Shown here one piece after another: positions 46,438 to 57,317 of a stretch of DNA of 64,000 nucleotides. Numbering within the stretch: the stretch's first letter is position 1; each line of letters starts with the position of its first letter. Under the pieces are notes generated by a model. It had not been told where the DNA came from. It made no database searches and saw only the letters and a list, made by a program, of their open reading frames with translations. A program made the position numbers and the translations under genes. The stretch covers positions 1 through 64,000 of the forward strand of contig NZ_JAAHTB010000001.1 of the NCBI RefSeq assembly GCF_010692745.1, given 5' to 3'. Origin of the DNA: Methylobacterium sp. BTF04. Its GTDB lineage: Bacteria > Pseudomonadota > Alphaproteobacteria > Rhizobiales > Beijerinckiaceae.

Positions 46438-47718
46438 ATGGCAACCGATATCGTCGTCCCGACCTTGGGCGAATCCGTGAGCGAGGCCACCATCGGCCGC
46501 TGGTTCAAGAAGCCGGGCGATACGGTGGCGGCCGATGAGCCGTTGGTGGAACTGGAGACGGACAAGGTCACGTTGGAGGTGAACGCACCGGCGGCGGGCC
46601 AGCTCGGCGAGATCATCGCCAAGGACGGCGAGACGGTGGAGCCGGGCGCGCTGCTCGGTTCGATCGTCGAGGCGGGAGCGGGCAATGCCCAGGCGGCCGC
46701 ACCGAAGAAGACCGAGCAGAAGATCGAGACCCGCAGCGAGGCTCCGGCCGAAACCGCCAAGGATCCCGAGAAGGCGCCAGAGGGCGCGACCGCCGGCGCA
46801 CGTGAGGCCGGCGACAACGGCCCGGCCGTCGCCAAGATGGCGCGGGAATCCGGAATCGACCCGTCGACCCTCAACGGCAGCGGCAAGGATGGCCGCGTCA
46901 CCAAGGGCGACATGCTGGAGGCGACCGCCAAGGGTAGTGCCGCTCCGGCTCAGGCTCCGGCGCCTGCGAAGGAGGCCAAGCCCGCCGCGCCGCGCGTGCC
47001 GTCCAAGCCCGACGATGCGGCACGCGAGGAACGCGTGCGCATGACCAAGCTGCGCCAGACCATCGCCCGTCGTCTGAAGGACGCGCAGGACACTGCCGCG
47101 ATGCTGACGACGTTCAACGACGTCGACATGTCGGCCGTGATGGCGATGCGCAGCCAGTACAAGGACATGTTCGAGAAGAAGCACGGGACCAAGCTCGGCT
47201 TCATGGGCTTCTTCACCAAAGCGGTGATCGGCGCCCTCAAGGACGTGCCGGCGGTCAATGCCGAGATCGACGGCCAGGACCTTGTCTACAAGAACTATTA
47301 CCACATCGGCATCGCCGTCGGGACCGACAAGGGCCTCGTGGTGCCGGTGGTGCGCAACGCCGACGACCTGTCGATCGCCGGGATCGAGAAGACGATCTCA
47401 GGCTTCGGCAAGAAGGCCCGCGACGGCAAGCTCTCCATCGACGACATGCAGGGCGGTACCTTCACCATCACCAACGGCGGCATCTACGGTTCGCTGATGT
47501 CGACCCCGATCCTCAACGCGCCGCAATCGGGCATCCTCGGCATGCACCGCATCGAGGAGCGTCCGGTGGTCCGGGCCGGCAAGATCGAGGCACGGCCGAT
47601 GATGTATCTGGCCCTGTCCTACGATCACCGCATCGTCGATGGGAAAGAGGCCGTGACCTTCCTGGTGCGGGTCAAGGAGGCCCTGGAAGATCCGGCACGT
47701 CTTGTGCTCGACCTCTAA
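46438..47718 (+). CDS. sucB: 2-oxoglutarate dehydrogenase E2 (dihydrolipoyl succinyltransferase)
   Basis: Core acyltransferase of the complex, 426 residues. The lipoyl domain (1-76) carries the modified Lys43 in [10 protein letters not shown]. An Ala/Pro/Glu-rich linker follows, then the peripheral subunit-binding domain near 120-160 ([25 protein letters not shown]) split by a glycine-rich turn, a second linker, and the catalytic domain ending with YDHRIVDG, with catalytic His397 and Asp401. One lipoyl domain is typical of the succinyltransferase. It is followed by lpdA after a stem-loop gap of 112 nt. Confidence 0.96.
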   Translation: MATDIVVPTLGESVSEATIGRWFKKPGDTVAADEPLVELETDKVTLEVNAPAAGQLGEIIAKDGETVEPGALLGSIVEAGAGNAQAAAPKKTEQKIETRSEAPAETAKDPEKAPEGATAGAREAGDNGPAVAKMARESGIDPSTLNGSGKDGRVTKGDMLEATAKGSAAPAQAPAPAKEAKPAAPRVPSKPDDAAREERVRMTKLRQTIARRLKDAQDTAAMLTTFNDVDMSAVMAMRSQYKDMFEKKHGTKLGFMGFFTKAVIGALKDVPAVNAEIDGQDLVYKNYYHIGIAVGTDKGLVVPVVRNADDLSIAGIEKTISGFGKKARDGKLSIDDMQGGTFTITNGGIYGSLMSTPILNAPQSGILGMHRIEERPVVRAGKIEARPMMYLALSYDHRIVDGKEAVTFLVRVKEALEDPARLVLDL

Positions 47719-47739
47719 CAGCCCGGCAGCTGCCGTCCG

Positions 47740-47759
47740 CCGGCCGCTCGCGCGGCCGG
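47740..47759 (+). terminator. Intercistronic stem-loop sucB/lpdA
   Basis: CCGGCCGC (47740-47747), tetraloop TCGC, and GCGGCCGG (47752-47759) form a perfect 8-bp stem 22 nt after the sucB stop. No T-run. Probably an mRNA processing or stability element. Confidence 0.5.
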
Positions 47760-47830
47760 ACGCTTCCGCGCGCTTCGTACTCTGATGGTGGGGCATGACC
47801 CGCCTGATCTCTAAAGCGAGTCATAACACC

Positions 47831-49231
<1,401 letters not shown>

Positions 49232-49246
49232 GCGTCACCCGCGAGA

Positions 49247-49268
49247 GGTGCCGCAAAGACGCGGCACC
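49247..49268 (+). terminator. Stem-loop after lpdA
   Basis: GGTGCCGC (49247-49254), a 6-nt loop and GCGGCACC (49261-49268) form a perfect 8-bp stem 15 nt after the lpdA stop. There is no T-run on the plus strand. Probable 3' end of the mdh-suc-lpd transcript. Confidence 0.5.
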
Positions 49269-49284
49269 GGAGCGTCGCGCGTCC

Positions 49285-49312
49285 GAAAAGACCGCCGGTT
49301 TCAGACCGGCGG
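49285..49312 (-). terminator. Rho-independent terminator of the histidine kinase gene
   Basis: On the minus strand CCGCCGG, a 7-nt loop and CCGGCGG (positions 49312-49292) form a perfect stem followed by TCTTTTC. The kinase stop codon TGA (49301-49303) lies within the loop, so the terminator is fused to the end of the gene. Confidence 0.65.
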
Positions 49313-50452
49313 CACCACTCGCAGCAAGAAATGCGCCCCCTGCACGTCCGGCGCGACGGTGAGCGGGCCGCCGAGCTGGCGGGCGAGGCTGTTGACGATC
49401 CGCATGCCGAGGCTCGCGCTGCGAGGTGCTGACGGGTCGAACCCGTCAGGAAGACCAGCCCCGTCGTCGGCGACGCCGAGGATCAGCCCACCCTCCCCAT
49501 CCGGACGCGCGCTGACGCGGATTTCACCGGCGCCGTCCGGATAGGCGTACTTAAAGGCGTTGGTGACGAGTTCGTTGACGAACAGCCCGAGCGGGATCGC
49601 GAGATCGGCCGGAATGTTCACCGTCGCCGCGTCACAGATCAGGTGGTGGTGCGGTGCGCTCTCCTGCAGCTTGCCGCACAGGGCCTGGAGAAATCCCGCC
49701 ACATCGATCGCCTCGAGGCTCGGCTGGCGCCAGAGCTGATCGTGGACCTGGGCCACCGCCTCGACGCGGGTGCGCGCATCGGCCAGCGCCTCCTTGACGT
49801 CGGCGTTGTCGGAGCCGCGGGCCTGGAGGCCGAGGAATCCCGCCACCACCGCGAGGCTGTTCTTCACCCGGTGGCTCATCTCCCGCAACAGCAGTTCCTG
49901 GCGCTCGAGAGCCGCCTTCAGCCGGGCCTCCGCGCGCTGGCGCTCGATGGCGCCGCCGACGAGGTTGGCGAATCCCTGCATGAAGGCGATGTCGGCCTCC
50001 TCGAACTGGCCTTCGCGGGTGTCGTCCACCTCCAGCACGCCGTAATTGCCTTCGCTGTTGGCGATGAGCACGTTGATCGCGCGGCGGATGCCGTGGTCGG
50101 CCATCAGTTTCGGCGTGCGAAACCGCGTTTCGGCCTGCAGATGGTTCGAGATCACCGGCCTACCGGTCTTGAGGGCGTAGCCGGCGGGCGAGGCGAGGTC
50201 GGCTTCGATGATCGTGGTCCCGACGGCATCCGGTGCCCAGCCGACCCCGGCGCAAACGAGCAGGCAATCCTGGTGCGGCTTGTACTCCAGCGCCTTGCAG
50301 AACTGCGCCTCCATACCCTCGGCGCAGAGTTCGGTGGCGCGCTGGAGCAGGGGCAGCAATTCGGTGGCGCGCAGGGCCTCGACGCCGAAATCGGACAGGA
50401 TCGCCTGCTGGCGCAGGCGGATCGCCAGGGCCTTGGGGGCGAGTTCGGTCAT
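49301..50452 (-). CDS. GAF-domain sensor histidine kinase (HisKA_2/HWE type)
   Basis: Soluble 383-residue kinase without membrane helices. A GAF domain spans about residues 20-170 (SPAGYALKTGRPVIS, YGVLEVDD). The dimerisation domain of the HisKA_2 type follows (LLREMSHRVKNSLAVVAGFL), with His194 as the predicted phosphoacceptor. The ATPase domain has LFVNELVTNAFKYA and ADDGAGLP. This kinase class is typical of alpha-proteobacterial general-stress and light responses. No response regulator is adjacent, so its partner must be elsewhere. The signal bound by the GAF domain is unknown. Confidence 0.9.
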   Translation of the reverse strand: MTELAPKALAIRLRQQAILSDFGVEALRATELLPLLQRATELCAEGMEAQFCKALEYKPHQDCLLVCAGVGWAPDAVGTTIIEADLASPAGYALKTGRPVISNHLQAETRFRTPKLMADHGIRRAINVLIANSEGNYGVLEVDDTREGQFEEADIAFMQGFANLVGGAIERQRAEARLKAALERQELLLREMSHRVKNSLAVVAGFLGLQARGSDNADVKEALADARTRVEAVAQVHDQLWRQPSLEAIDVAGFLQALCGKLQESAPHHHLICDAATVNIPADLAIPLGLFVNELVTNAFKYAYPDGAGEIRVSARPDGEGGLILGVADDGAGLPDGFDPSAPRSASLGMRIVNSLARQLGGPLTVAPDVQGAHFLLRVVPPV

Positions 50453-50575
50453 ACGGGACGGTTCCGAGATGGAAGGGCTGACAATCGCTCAACCCTTCTG
50501 ATGCGCTTGGACGCGCCTCGCAAGTCGACGCCGCGCAAACACCGCGCGGCGAACACCGCGAGAGCGGGGCATGCC

Positions 50576-52480
50576 TCAGATCTCGATCTCGGTGCCCACT
50601 TCGACGAGCTGGCGTGTCGGCACGCAGAAATGGGCGCCAGTGCGTTCGGCATTGCGCAGGAGAAACGCGAACAATCCCTCGCGCCATTCGGCCATGCCGC
50701 GATCGTCGCTCTTCGGGATGATGGTCTCATGACCGATGAAGATCGTGAGGTCTTCGAGGAATTCCGCCGGCAGCTTGCCGGCCTGCACCGCGCATTGCAG
50801 TCCCTCGGGGATCGAGGCGTCCTCCATGAAGCCGTAATGCAGGGTCAGCCGGGTGATGTCCGGCGTGACGGCCGAGACCTCGGCCCGCTCGGCCCGCGGG
50901 ACGCTCGGCGCCTCCTCGTAGAGAGCCGTGACGATCAGAATGCGCTTGTGCAGGGCGTGGCTGCGCTCGACGAAGCGCGACATGTGGAGCGGGATACCAC
51001 TGGTGGCCGAGGACAGGAAGGCGGCACGGCCCGGCAGGATGAGCGGCGGATTGCGGCGCAACTGGTCGAGGAACACCGGCTCGGGCTGACGCAGGGCGAC
51101 CCGCGCCTGCTCGACGAGGCGCGTGCCCTTGAGCCAGGTAAGCATCAGGAACGCCACGAGGCCGGCGAGCAACAGGGGAAACCACCCGCCCTCGAACAGC
51201 TTCACGCTGTTGGCGGCCAGGAACACGCAATCGATGGCGAGGAAGAATCCGTTGAGCACCACAACCGCCACCGGGTTGTAGCCCCATTTCAACGCGACGA
51301 GGGCCGCGAGCAGGGTGGTGATCGCCATCAGGGACGCGACGGCGATGCCGTAGGCGCCCGCCAGGGCGTCGGAGGTCTGGAAGACCATGACCGCCGTGAG
51401 CGTCGCGGCCGCCAGAAGCCAGTTCACCATCGGTACGTAGATCTGTCCGCGCTCATGATGGGCGGTGTGGACGACGCGCATGGGCGGCAGGAAGCCGAGC
51501 TGGATCGATTGCTGGGTCAGCGAGAAGGCGCCCGAGATGATCGCTTGCGAGGCGATGACGGTGGCGAGCGTCGCCAGACCGATCAGCGGATAATGCGCCC
51601 AGTCGGGCGACAGCCGGTAGAACGGGTTCTCGATGGCGTCGGGCTCGGCCAGAAGCAGGCCGCCCTGTCCGAAATAATGGATGACGAGGCACGGCAGCAC
51701 GAGACCGAACCATGAGATGCGGATCGGTCCGGCGCCGAAATGACCGAGATCGGCATACATCGCCTCGCCGCCGGTGACGGCCAGGAAGGCGGCGCCCAGC
51801 ATCGCGAAGCTCACGTGCCAGCCCGCATGGAGTAGAAATTCCACCGCCCGCATGGGGTTCACCGCCGTGAGGATCTGCGGCGCTTGCAGAATGCCGCCGA
51901 TGCCGAGGAGCGCCAGCACGATGAACCAGACCAGCATCACCGGGCCGAAGATGCGGCCGATGAAAGCGACGCCTTTGCTCTGGACCAGGAACAACCCGAT
52001 CAGAATCGCGATGGTGATGGGCAGGACGAACCGCGACAGGCCGGGTGCATCGACCTTCAAGCCTTCGACGGCGCTGAGCACCGAGATCGCGGGGGTGATG
52101 GCACCGTCCCCGTAGAGCAGCGCCGCACCGATCAGGCCGACGACGAGGAGGATGCCCTGCCAGGAGCCGGGCTTGGCGTGGCGGGCGCCCAACAACGCCA
52201 GCATCGCCACGATACCGCCCTCGCCCCGGTTGTCGGCGCGCAGGATCAGCACGGCATACTTGATCGAGACGATGAGGATCAGCGCCCACAGGATCAGCGA
52301 GACGGCTCCGGTGACGGCGAGGGCCGTCGGAGGGGCGCCCTCGCTCGCCGCCCGCACCGCCTCCTTGAAGGCATAGAGCGGGCTGGTGCCGATATCGCCG
52401 TAGACGATGCCGAGGGCGCCGAGCAGCACGGCCGGGCGCGCGAAGCTCCCACGCCCGGTCCGGGATTCGTCGTGAGACAC
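50576..52480 (-). CDS. kup: Low-affinity potassium transporter Kup
   Basis: K+ uptake protein of the KUP/HAK family, 634 residues. The start is GTG at 52480, with GGAG 8 nt upstream; an ATG at 52507 is in frame but lies beyond that site. The family motif LGIVYGDIGTSPLYAFKEA lies near the N-terminus, with about 12 helices and a C-terminal cytosolic region of about 150 residues. H+ symport is known for the family. No trk or kdp genes are nearby. Confidence 0.95.
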   Translation of the reverse strand: MSHDESRTGRGSFARPAVLLGALGIVYGDIGTSPLYAFKEAVRAASEGAPPTALAVTGAVSLILWALILIVSIKYAVLILRADNRGEGGIVAMLALLGARHAKPGSWQGILLVVGLIGAALLYGDGAITPAISVLSAVEGLKVDAPGLSRFVLPITIAILIGLFLVQSKGVAFIGRIFGPVMLVWFIVLALLGIGGILQAPQILTAVNPMRAVEFLLHAGWHVSFAMLGAAFLAVTGGEAMYADLGHFGAGPIRISWFGLVLPCLVIHYFGQGGLLLAEPDAIENPFYRLSPDWAHYPLIGLATLATVIASQAIISGAFSLTQQSIQLGFLPPMRVVHTAHHERGQIYVPMVNWLLAAATLTAVMVFQTSDALAGAYGIAVASLMAITTLLAALVALKWGYNPVAVVVLNGFFLAIDCVFLAANSVKLFEGGWFPLLLAGLVAFLMLTWLKGTRLVEQARVALRQPEPVFLDQLRRNPPLILPGRAAFLSSATSGIPLHMSRFVERSHALHKRILIVTALYEEAPSVPRAERAEVSAVTPDITRLTLHYGFMEDASIPEGLQCAVQAGKLPAEFLEDLTIFIGHETIIPKSDDRGMAEWREGLFAFLLRNAERTGAHFCVPTRQLVEVGTEIEI

Positions 52481-52611
52481 GGGCGCTTCTCCGCAGTGGC
52501 GTCTCAAGGCGACGCTTGGCTACCGGGCGAGGTAGGGGGATCGCGCCGAGTCGTCCAGGGACGAAGGAGAAAGCGGAGGCGTTTGTCTATCGAATGTGAT
52601 CACGGCCATCA

Positions 52612-53301
52612 TCACTCCGCCCGAACGAGCTCCGAAAGGCCTTTCGGACAGGCACCGTCGCGGCCGATCCCGTAGACGGGAACGGTCACATGTCGGCGGA
52701 TCGCCGCGATGACGGCCTTGGGCGGCGTCGGAGCCCCAAGGCTCTCGCAGACCACGATCCCCGCCAGGGCTACGTCATGCAGGCGCAGTGTTTCGGCCGC
52801 GGTGAGCGCGTGGCTGATCGCGCCGAGATAGCTGCCGGAAACGAGGACAGCCGGCAGCGACAGGGCCTTCAGCCAGTCGAGGCCCGTCGCCTCCGCCGTC
52901 ACCGGGCTCATCACGCCGCCGACGCCCTCGATCAACAGGGTCGTGCTGGGCGGCGTTCGATCGATCTCTTCGCGGCACCAGTCGACGAGATCGGCCAGCG
53001 CCAGGGTGCGGCCCTCCAGGGCTGCGGCCAGATCGGGGGCGAGCGGTGCCCGGAAGCGCCAGGGCGAGCAGGCGGCAACCGTCTCGTCCGTCGGCGCCAG
53101 CCCCTGAGCCGCCAGCAGAATCGCGGTGTCACTGTCCCGAAACGCCGGATCGTCGAGGGCCGGAACGCCGCTCGCGAGCGGCTTCAGGGTGCGGACGGCG
53201 CCTCCCTCCGCCAAAATCCGTCGCGTCAGCGCGGCGGTGACGTAGGTCTTTCCGATCTCGGTGCCGGCGCCGGCAATGAAGACGGCGCGCACGCGGCTCA
53301 C
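52612..53301 (-). CDS. bioD: Dethiobiotin synthetase
   Basis: ATP-dependent carboxylase that forms the ureido ring of dethiobiotin from diaminopelargonate. The start is GTG at 53301, which overlaps the preceding reductase stop by 4 nt (GTGA), so the two genes are translationally coupled. The 229-residue product has the P-loop FIAGAGTEIGKTYVTAAL, the CO2-site Lys region RTLKPLASGV, and the IEGVGGVMSP motif. bioA, bioB and bioF are not present in the window, so it is separated from the rest of the pathway. Confidence 0.9.
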   Translation of the reverse strand: MSRVRAVFIAGAGTEIGKTYVTAALTRRILAEGGAVRTLKPLASGVPALDDPAFRDSDTAILLAAQGLAPTDETVAACSPWRFRAPLAPDLAAALEGRTLALADLVDWCREEIDRTPPSTTLLIEGVGGVMSPVTAEATGLDWLKALSLPAVLVSGSYLGAISHALTAAETLRLHDVALAGIVVCESLGAPTPPKAVIAAIRRHVTVPVYGIGRDGACPKGLSELVRAE

Positions 53302-54071
53302 TTCTCGACGAAGGCCTTCTCGATGACATAGTGACCGGCCTCGCCGTGATTGCCCTCGACATAGCCGCTCTCGGTGAGGAGTGCGCGGGTGTCGCGGATC
53401 ATGTCGGGCGAGCCGCACAGCATGAAGCGATCGTTCTCGATCGACATCTGCGGCAGGCCGATATCGTCAAACAGCTTGCCGGAGGTCATCAGATCGGTGA
53501 TCCGGCCGCGGTTGCGGAACGGCTCGCGGGTCACGGTCGGGTAGTAGATCAGCCCGGCGCTGATGAGCTCGCCGAGGAACTCGTGATTGGGCAGGCTCTC
53601 GGTGATCGTCTCGCCATAGGCGAGTTCCGAAACCTGGCGGCAGCCGTGGACGAGGACGACTTTCTCGAAGCGCTCGTAGGTCTCCGGGTCCTTGATGATC
53701 GACATGAAGGGTGCGAGCCCCGTGCCGGTGCCGAGCAGGTAGAGGTGGCGGCCCTGGATCAGGTTGTCGAGCACCAGCGTACCGGTGGGCTTCTTGCCGA
53801 CCATGATCGGATCGCCGACCTTGAGGTGCTGCAGCTTCGAGGTCAGCGGGCCGTTGGCGACCTTGATCGAGAAGAACTCCAGCTCCTCCTCGTAATTGGC
53901 CGAGACGACGCTGTAGGCGCGCAGAAGCGGCCTGCCCTCCACCTCGATGCCGATCATCACGAACTCGCCGTTGCGGAAGCGGAACGCGGGATCGCGGGTG
54001 GTGCGGAAGGAGAACAGCGTGTCGGTCCAATGGTGGACGGAGAGCACGCGCTCCTCGTTGAACTTACTCAT
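53298..54071 (-). CDS. fpr: Ferredoxin/flavodoxin-NADP+ reductase
   Basis: FAD enzyme of 257 residues moving electrons between NADPH and ferredoxin or flavodoxin. The FAD-binding motif is RAYSVVSANYEEELEFFSIKV, more exactly the RAYS pattern, with GPLTSKLQ following; the NADP site is GTGTGLAPFMSI, and CGSPDMIRDTRALL ends the domain. The C-terminal tail VEKAFVEK-type is typical of bacterial Fpr. The start at 54071 (MSKFNEERV) matches the family; a longer form from 54137 is possible. Fpr can supply electrons to biotin synthase, which fits the coupling with bioD. Confidence 0.93.
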   Translation of the reverse strand: MSKFNEERVLSVHHWTDTLFSFRTTRDPAFRFRNGEFVMIGIEVEGRPLLRAYSVVSANYEEELEFFSIKVANGPLTSKLQHLKVGDPIMVGKKPTGTLVLDNLIQGRHLYLLGTGTGLAPFMSIIKDPETYERFEKVVLVHGCRQVSELAYGETITESLPNHEFLGELISAGLIYYPTVTREPFRNRGRITDLMTSGKLFDDIGLPQMSIENDRFMLCGSPDMIRDTRALLTESGYVEGNHGEAGHYVIEKAFVEK

Positions 54072-54207
54072 CGACGGGTCCGTCTCGAATCTCGAAGCTT
54101 TGCTGGCGTCTTTTCGCACCTGCGGCAGGTCCGTCAAGACGGTGCGGGCGCGCAGCTGCTCGCCACCGCAACTGTTTGGAATCGCTCTTAATCCCGCGAC
54201 CGGCGTT

Positions 54208-55143
54208 TCAGAGCGGCTTCAGCCCTGCCTCGATCTCGGCCCGGCGGCCTTCGAGGAAGGGTGGGAGCGCCAGGCGCTCGCCGAGGGTTTCCAGCGGCTC
54301 GTCGGCGGTGAATCCAGGGCCGTCGGTGGCGATTTCGAATAGGATGCCGTTGGGCTCGCGGAAGTAGAGGCTGCGGAAATAGTAGCGGTCCACCGGCCCG
54401 CTGGACGGCATCCGCTTTACTTTTAGGCGATCAGCCCAGGCTCCGTAATCCGCATCGGGGATACGGAAGGCGACGTGGTGGACGGCTCCGGCACCCTGGC
54501 GGGCGGCCGGCAGATCGGGCTGCGACAGCAGGTGTAGTTCGGCCGCCGGGCCGCCCTGCCCCATGGCGTAGACCTGCACTTCGCCCTCCGGCAGTTCATA
54601 GGTCCGGGCGTGGCTCATGCCGAGAACGTCCGTGAGCACCGCCTGGGTACGCGCGATCTCCGCGACGCTCAGGCGGATCGGGCCGAGCCCGCGGATCTGG
54701 TACGCTTCCGGCACGGGGCTCTGCGCCCAAGGATTGGCATCCCCGAGGCCGCCATCGTCGACGAGCATCAGGCGCTGGCCTTCCGCATCCTCGAAATCGA
54801 GGGTGAGGCGTCCGTCGCGCTCGATCGGAACCGCGTGACTCACGCCCTCTCGCGCCAGATGCGCGCGCCACCATGCGATCGCCTCCGTTCCTGCGACGCG
54901 AAGCGCCGTACGGCTGATGCTGTTGGTGCCGCGCCGCTCAAGCGGCGCCGGCCAATCGAAGAAGGTGACATCGGTCCCGGGCGCGGCAACCCCATCGGCA
55001 TAGAACAGATGGTAGGCCGAGACGTCGTCCTGATTCACGGTCTTCTTGACGAGCCGCAGTCCGAGAACGCGCGTGTAGAACGCCGCATTGTCGGCGGCCT
55101 GCGCGGTGATCGCGGTGAGGTGGTGAATGCCGGTGAGATGCAT
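54208..55143 (-). CDS. VOC-family ring-cleaving dioxygenase
   Basis: 311-residue two-domain vicinal-oxygen-chelate protein. It begins [21 protein letters not shown], with a metal-ligand His, and has a second His in [10 protein letters not shown] and a Glu in [10 protein letters not shown], the usual iron ligands. It resembles hydroquinone-type MhqO/LinE-like dioxygenases annotated from Bacillus and Sphingobium. The substrate is not determinable. It lies 137 nt upstream of fpr on the same strand, possibly as an electron-related neighbour only by chance. Confidence 0.86.
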   Translation of the reverse strand: MHLTGIHHLTAITAQAADNAAFYTRVLGLRLVKKTVNQDDVSAYHLFYADGVAAPGTDVTFFDWPAPLERRGTNSISRTALRVAGTEAIAWWRAHLAREGVSHAVPIERDGRLTLDFEDAEGQRLMLVDDGGLGDANPWAQSPVPEAYQIRGLGPIRLSVAEIARTQAVLTDVLGMSHARTYELPEGEVQVYAMGQGGPAAELHLLSQPDLPAARQGAGAVHHVAFRIPDADYGAWADRLKVKRMPSSGPVDRYYFRSLYFREPNGILFEIATDGPGFTADEPLETLGERLALPPFLEGRRAEIEAGLKPL

Positions 55144-55218
55144 CGAGCGTCCGAATTCGAGCGACGTCGCCCCTCAGATGGGGCGCAAGGCCGGCACATG
55201 CCAAAGCGAGCCGCGCCG

Positions 55219-55827
55219 TTAAAGAGCCCCAACTAGAAGACCAAGACCGGCCGCGGCGAGGCCGGCACCGACCAGCCGCAGCGCCGGACGGCCCGCACCG
55301 GTACCGAGGCCAGTGGCCGCAAGGCCGAGCCCGAGGCCGGCAGCGTGCAGGAGCGCGGTCGCGGCGACGAAACCGAAGCCACAGGCGAGACCGGAGGTGG
55401 AGTCCGGCATCTCGGCGCCATGGGCGTAGCCGTGGAACACCGCGAAGGCGCCGACCAGCGCCATCGCCCCGGCGACGGGGAGCGCCGTGCGCACGGCAAG
55501 GGCGGCACCAAGGACGACCACCGAGAGGGCGATCCCGATCTCGACGAACGGTAGGGCGAGTCCGGCGGCGCCCATCGCTCCGCCGACCGCCATCATCCCA
55601 AGGAAGGCCAGCGGCACGAGGACGACCGCACGGCCGCCGATCCGCGCCGCGATCAGTCCCACCGCCACCATGGCGAGCACGTGGTCGAGGCCGCTGAAGG
55701 GATGCAGGAAACCATGCGACAGGCCGGCGGCCCCGTCATGCCCCGGATGGGCAAATGCGGGTGTCGCGGCGAGGATCGCGGTCGCCGCGGTGGCCAGCAC
55801 CGGCAGGGAGCGAAAAGCTGTCTTCAT
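55219..55827 (-). CDS. HupE/UreJ-type membrane protein
   Basis: 202-residue protein with a cleavable-looking signal (ATPAFAHPGHDG) and about six membrane helices. It has the HupE/UreJ features HPGHD at the mature N-terminus, HPFSGLDHVLAMVAVG, and FHGYAHGAEMP. Members are nickel or cobalt permeases associated with hydrogenase or urease, though many occur alone. No hydrogenase or urease genes are in the window. The start at 55827 was chosen because the preceding in-frame codons are hydrophilic and non-signal. Confidence 0.87.
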   Translation of the reverse strand: MKTAFRSLPVLATAATAILAATPAFAHPGHDGAAGLSHGFLHPFSGLDHVLAMVAVGLIAARIGGRAVVLVPLAFLGMMAVGGAMGAAGLALPFVEIGIALSVVVLGAALAVRTALPVAGAMALVGAFAVFHGYAHGAEMPDSTSGLACGFGFVAATALLHAAGLGLGLAATGLGTGAGRPALRLVGAGLAAAGLGLLVGAL

Positions 55828-55955
55828 CCGGAAAGTCCCGAGATCCAAGGGATTGCGCGCTGCATCATCTCGCAACTGCCATTCCCTTACAAAGTCTTGG
55901 CCGGGCAAAGGCTTGCCCTCGCAAAATCCAGCTCTGCCGCCTTGCGCCGGCCGGA

Positions 55956-57254
55956 TCAGAAATCCGTCGGGCGGCCGGCCGCGACCACGAGCATCCGGCC
56001 GTCGGCGAAGGTGCGGGCACCGGCACGGCGGATATCCGCCTGCGTCACGCTCGATACCAAGTCGTTGCGCCGCGCGATGTAGTCCATGCCGAGGCCTTCG
56101 AACGCGATCTGTACGAGCTGGTGGGCAATCTTGGTCGAAGTGTCGAAGCCGAGCGCATAAGAGCCGGTGAGGTAGTCCTTGGCCTTCTGCAGCTCCTCAT
56201 CGGACGGGCCTTCGGTGATGAGGCGGCCGATCTCCTCGCCGATGACCGAGAGGGCCTCGCCGACGCGCTCGTTCTTGGTGGCGGTGTAGCCCCAGGTCAT
56301 CGAGGCGGCGCGGTGGCTCACCAGCGATGTGCCCACCGAATAGGCGAGGCCGCGCTTCTCGCGTACCTCTTGGAACAGGCGCGAGGTGAAGGACCCGCCG
56401 CCCAAAATGTGGTTCAGCACGTAGGCCGGAATGAAGTCGGGGTCGCGCCACGGCACGCCGCCCATGCCGAAGCGGATCACCGATTGTGGCACGTCGATAT
56501 CGACCACATGGCGTTGCCCGAGATTCTGCACGCTGGTCTGCGCCACGGCTGCGAGCGGGGCGACCAGGTCGAGGCGGCCAAAAGCGCGGTCGAGGGAATC
56601 GGCCAGACGCTCGGCGTCGATGGCGCCCACCGCCGCGACCTTCACGGCCCCGCGTCCGATGAGGGCCCTGTGCATGGCCACGAGGTCGTCGCGGGTGATC
56701 GCGGCGATGCTCTCGGCGGTGCCCGAGGAGGGACGGGCATAGGGATGGCCCGGATAGGCCTCGGAGAAGAAGCGGCGCGAGGCCATCACGCCGGGATCGT
56801 TCTGCTGGTAGCGCAGGCCGGCGAGAGTCTGCGCCCGCACCCGCTCGATGGCGTCGGGGTCAAGCCGCGGCTTGGCCAAGGCCAGCGCCAGGAGGTCGAT
56901 GGCCTCGTCGGAATGCTTGACCAGCATCTTGAGCGAGCCGCCGAGCGCATCGGCCCCGGCATGGAACGAGAGCTCGATGGCGCGCGCGGCGAGCCGCTCC
57001 TGGAACGCATCGGAGGAAAGGTCGCCCGCGCCTTCGTCGAGGAGGCGCGCCAGCATCTGCGCGACGCCGGCCTTGCCCTCAGGGTCCTGCGCCGCACCGC
57101 CTTCGAAGGTAAAGGCCAGCGCAATCAGGGGCACCACCGGCGATTCGACATGCCACGCCTCGATACCGGACGCAGTCGCGACCGGGACGGCCTGCGTCGG
57201 CGAGGCCGAGGAGCGGGTGGCGGTGTCGACCAGATTGGTGGTGGCCACGGTCAT
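55956..57254 (-). CDS. M16 family peptidase-like protein, non-catalytic subunit
   Basis: 432-residue M16 fold protein. In place of the zinc motif HxxEH it reads GVAQMLARLLDEG, so it lacks the metal ligands and is presumably inactive by itself. The C-terminal half has the substrate-interaction motif REKRGLAYSVG typical of M16 partners. It follows the active homologue (57318-58703) by 63 nt on the same strand. A heterodimer resembling the mitochondrial processing peptidase arrangement is likely. Confidence 0.92.
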   Translation of the reverse strand: MTVATTNLVDTATRSSASPTQAVPVATASGIEAWHVESPVVPLIALAFTFEGGAAQDPEGKAGVAQMLARLLDEGAGDLSSDAFQERLAARAIELSFHAGADALGGSLKMLVKHSDEAIDLLALALAKPRLDPDAIERVRAQTLAGLRYQQNDPGVMASRRFFSEAYPGHPYARPSSGTAESIAAITRDDLVAMHRALIGRGAVKVAAVGAIDAERLADSLDRAFGRLDLVAPLAAVAQTSVQNLGQRHVVDIDVPQSVIRFGMGGVPWRDPDFIPAYVLNHILGGGSFTSRLFQEVREKRGLAYSVGTSLVSHRAASMTWGYTATKNERVGEALSVIGEEIGRLITEGPSDEELQKAKDYLTGSYALGFDTSTKIAHQLVQIAFEGLGMDYIARRNDLVSSVTQADIRRAGARTFADGRMLVVAAGRPTDF

Positions 57255-57317
57255 GGGAACCTCATTCGTTGGCGTCGGGCGCGGCGGCGCCGCTGCCTCG
57301 TCTCATCCGGGATGGTT

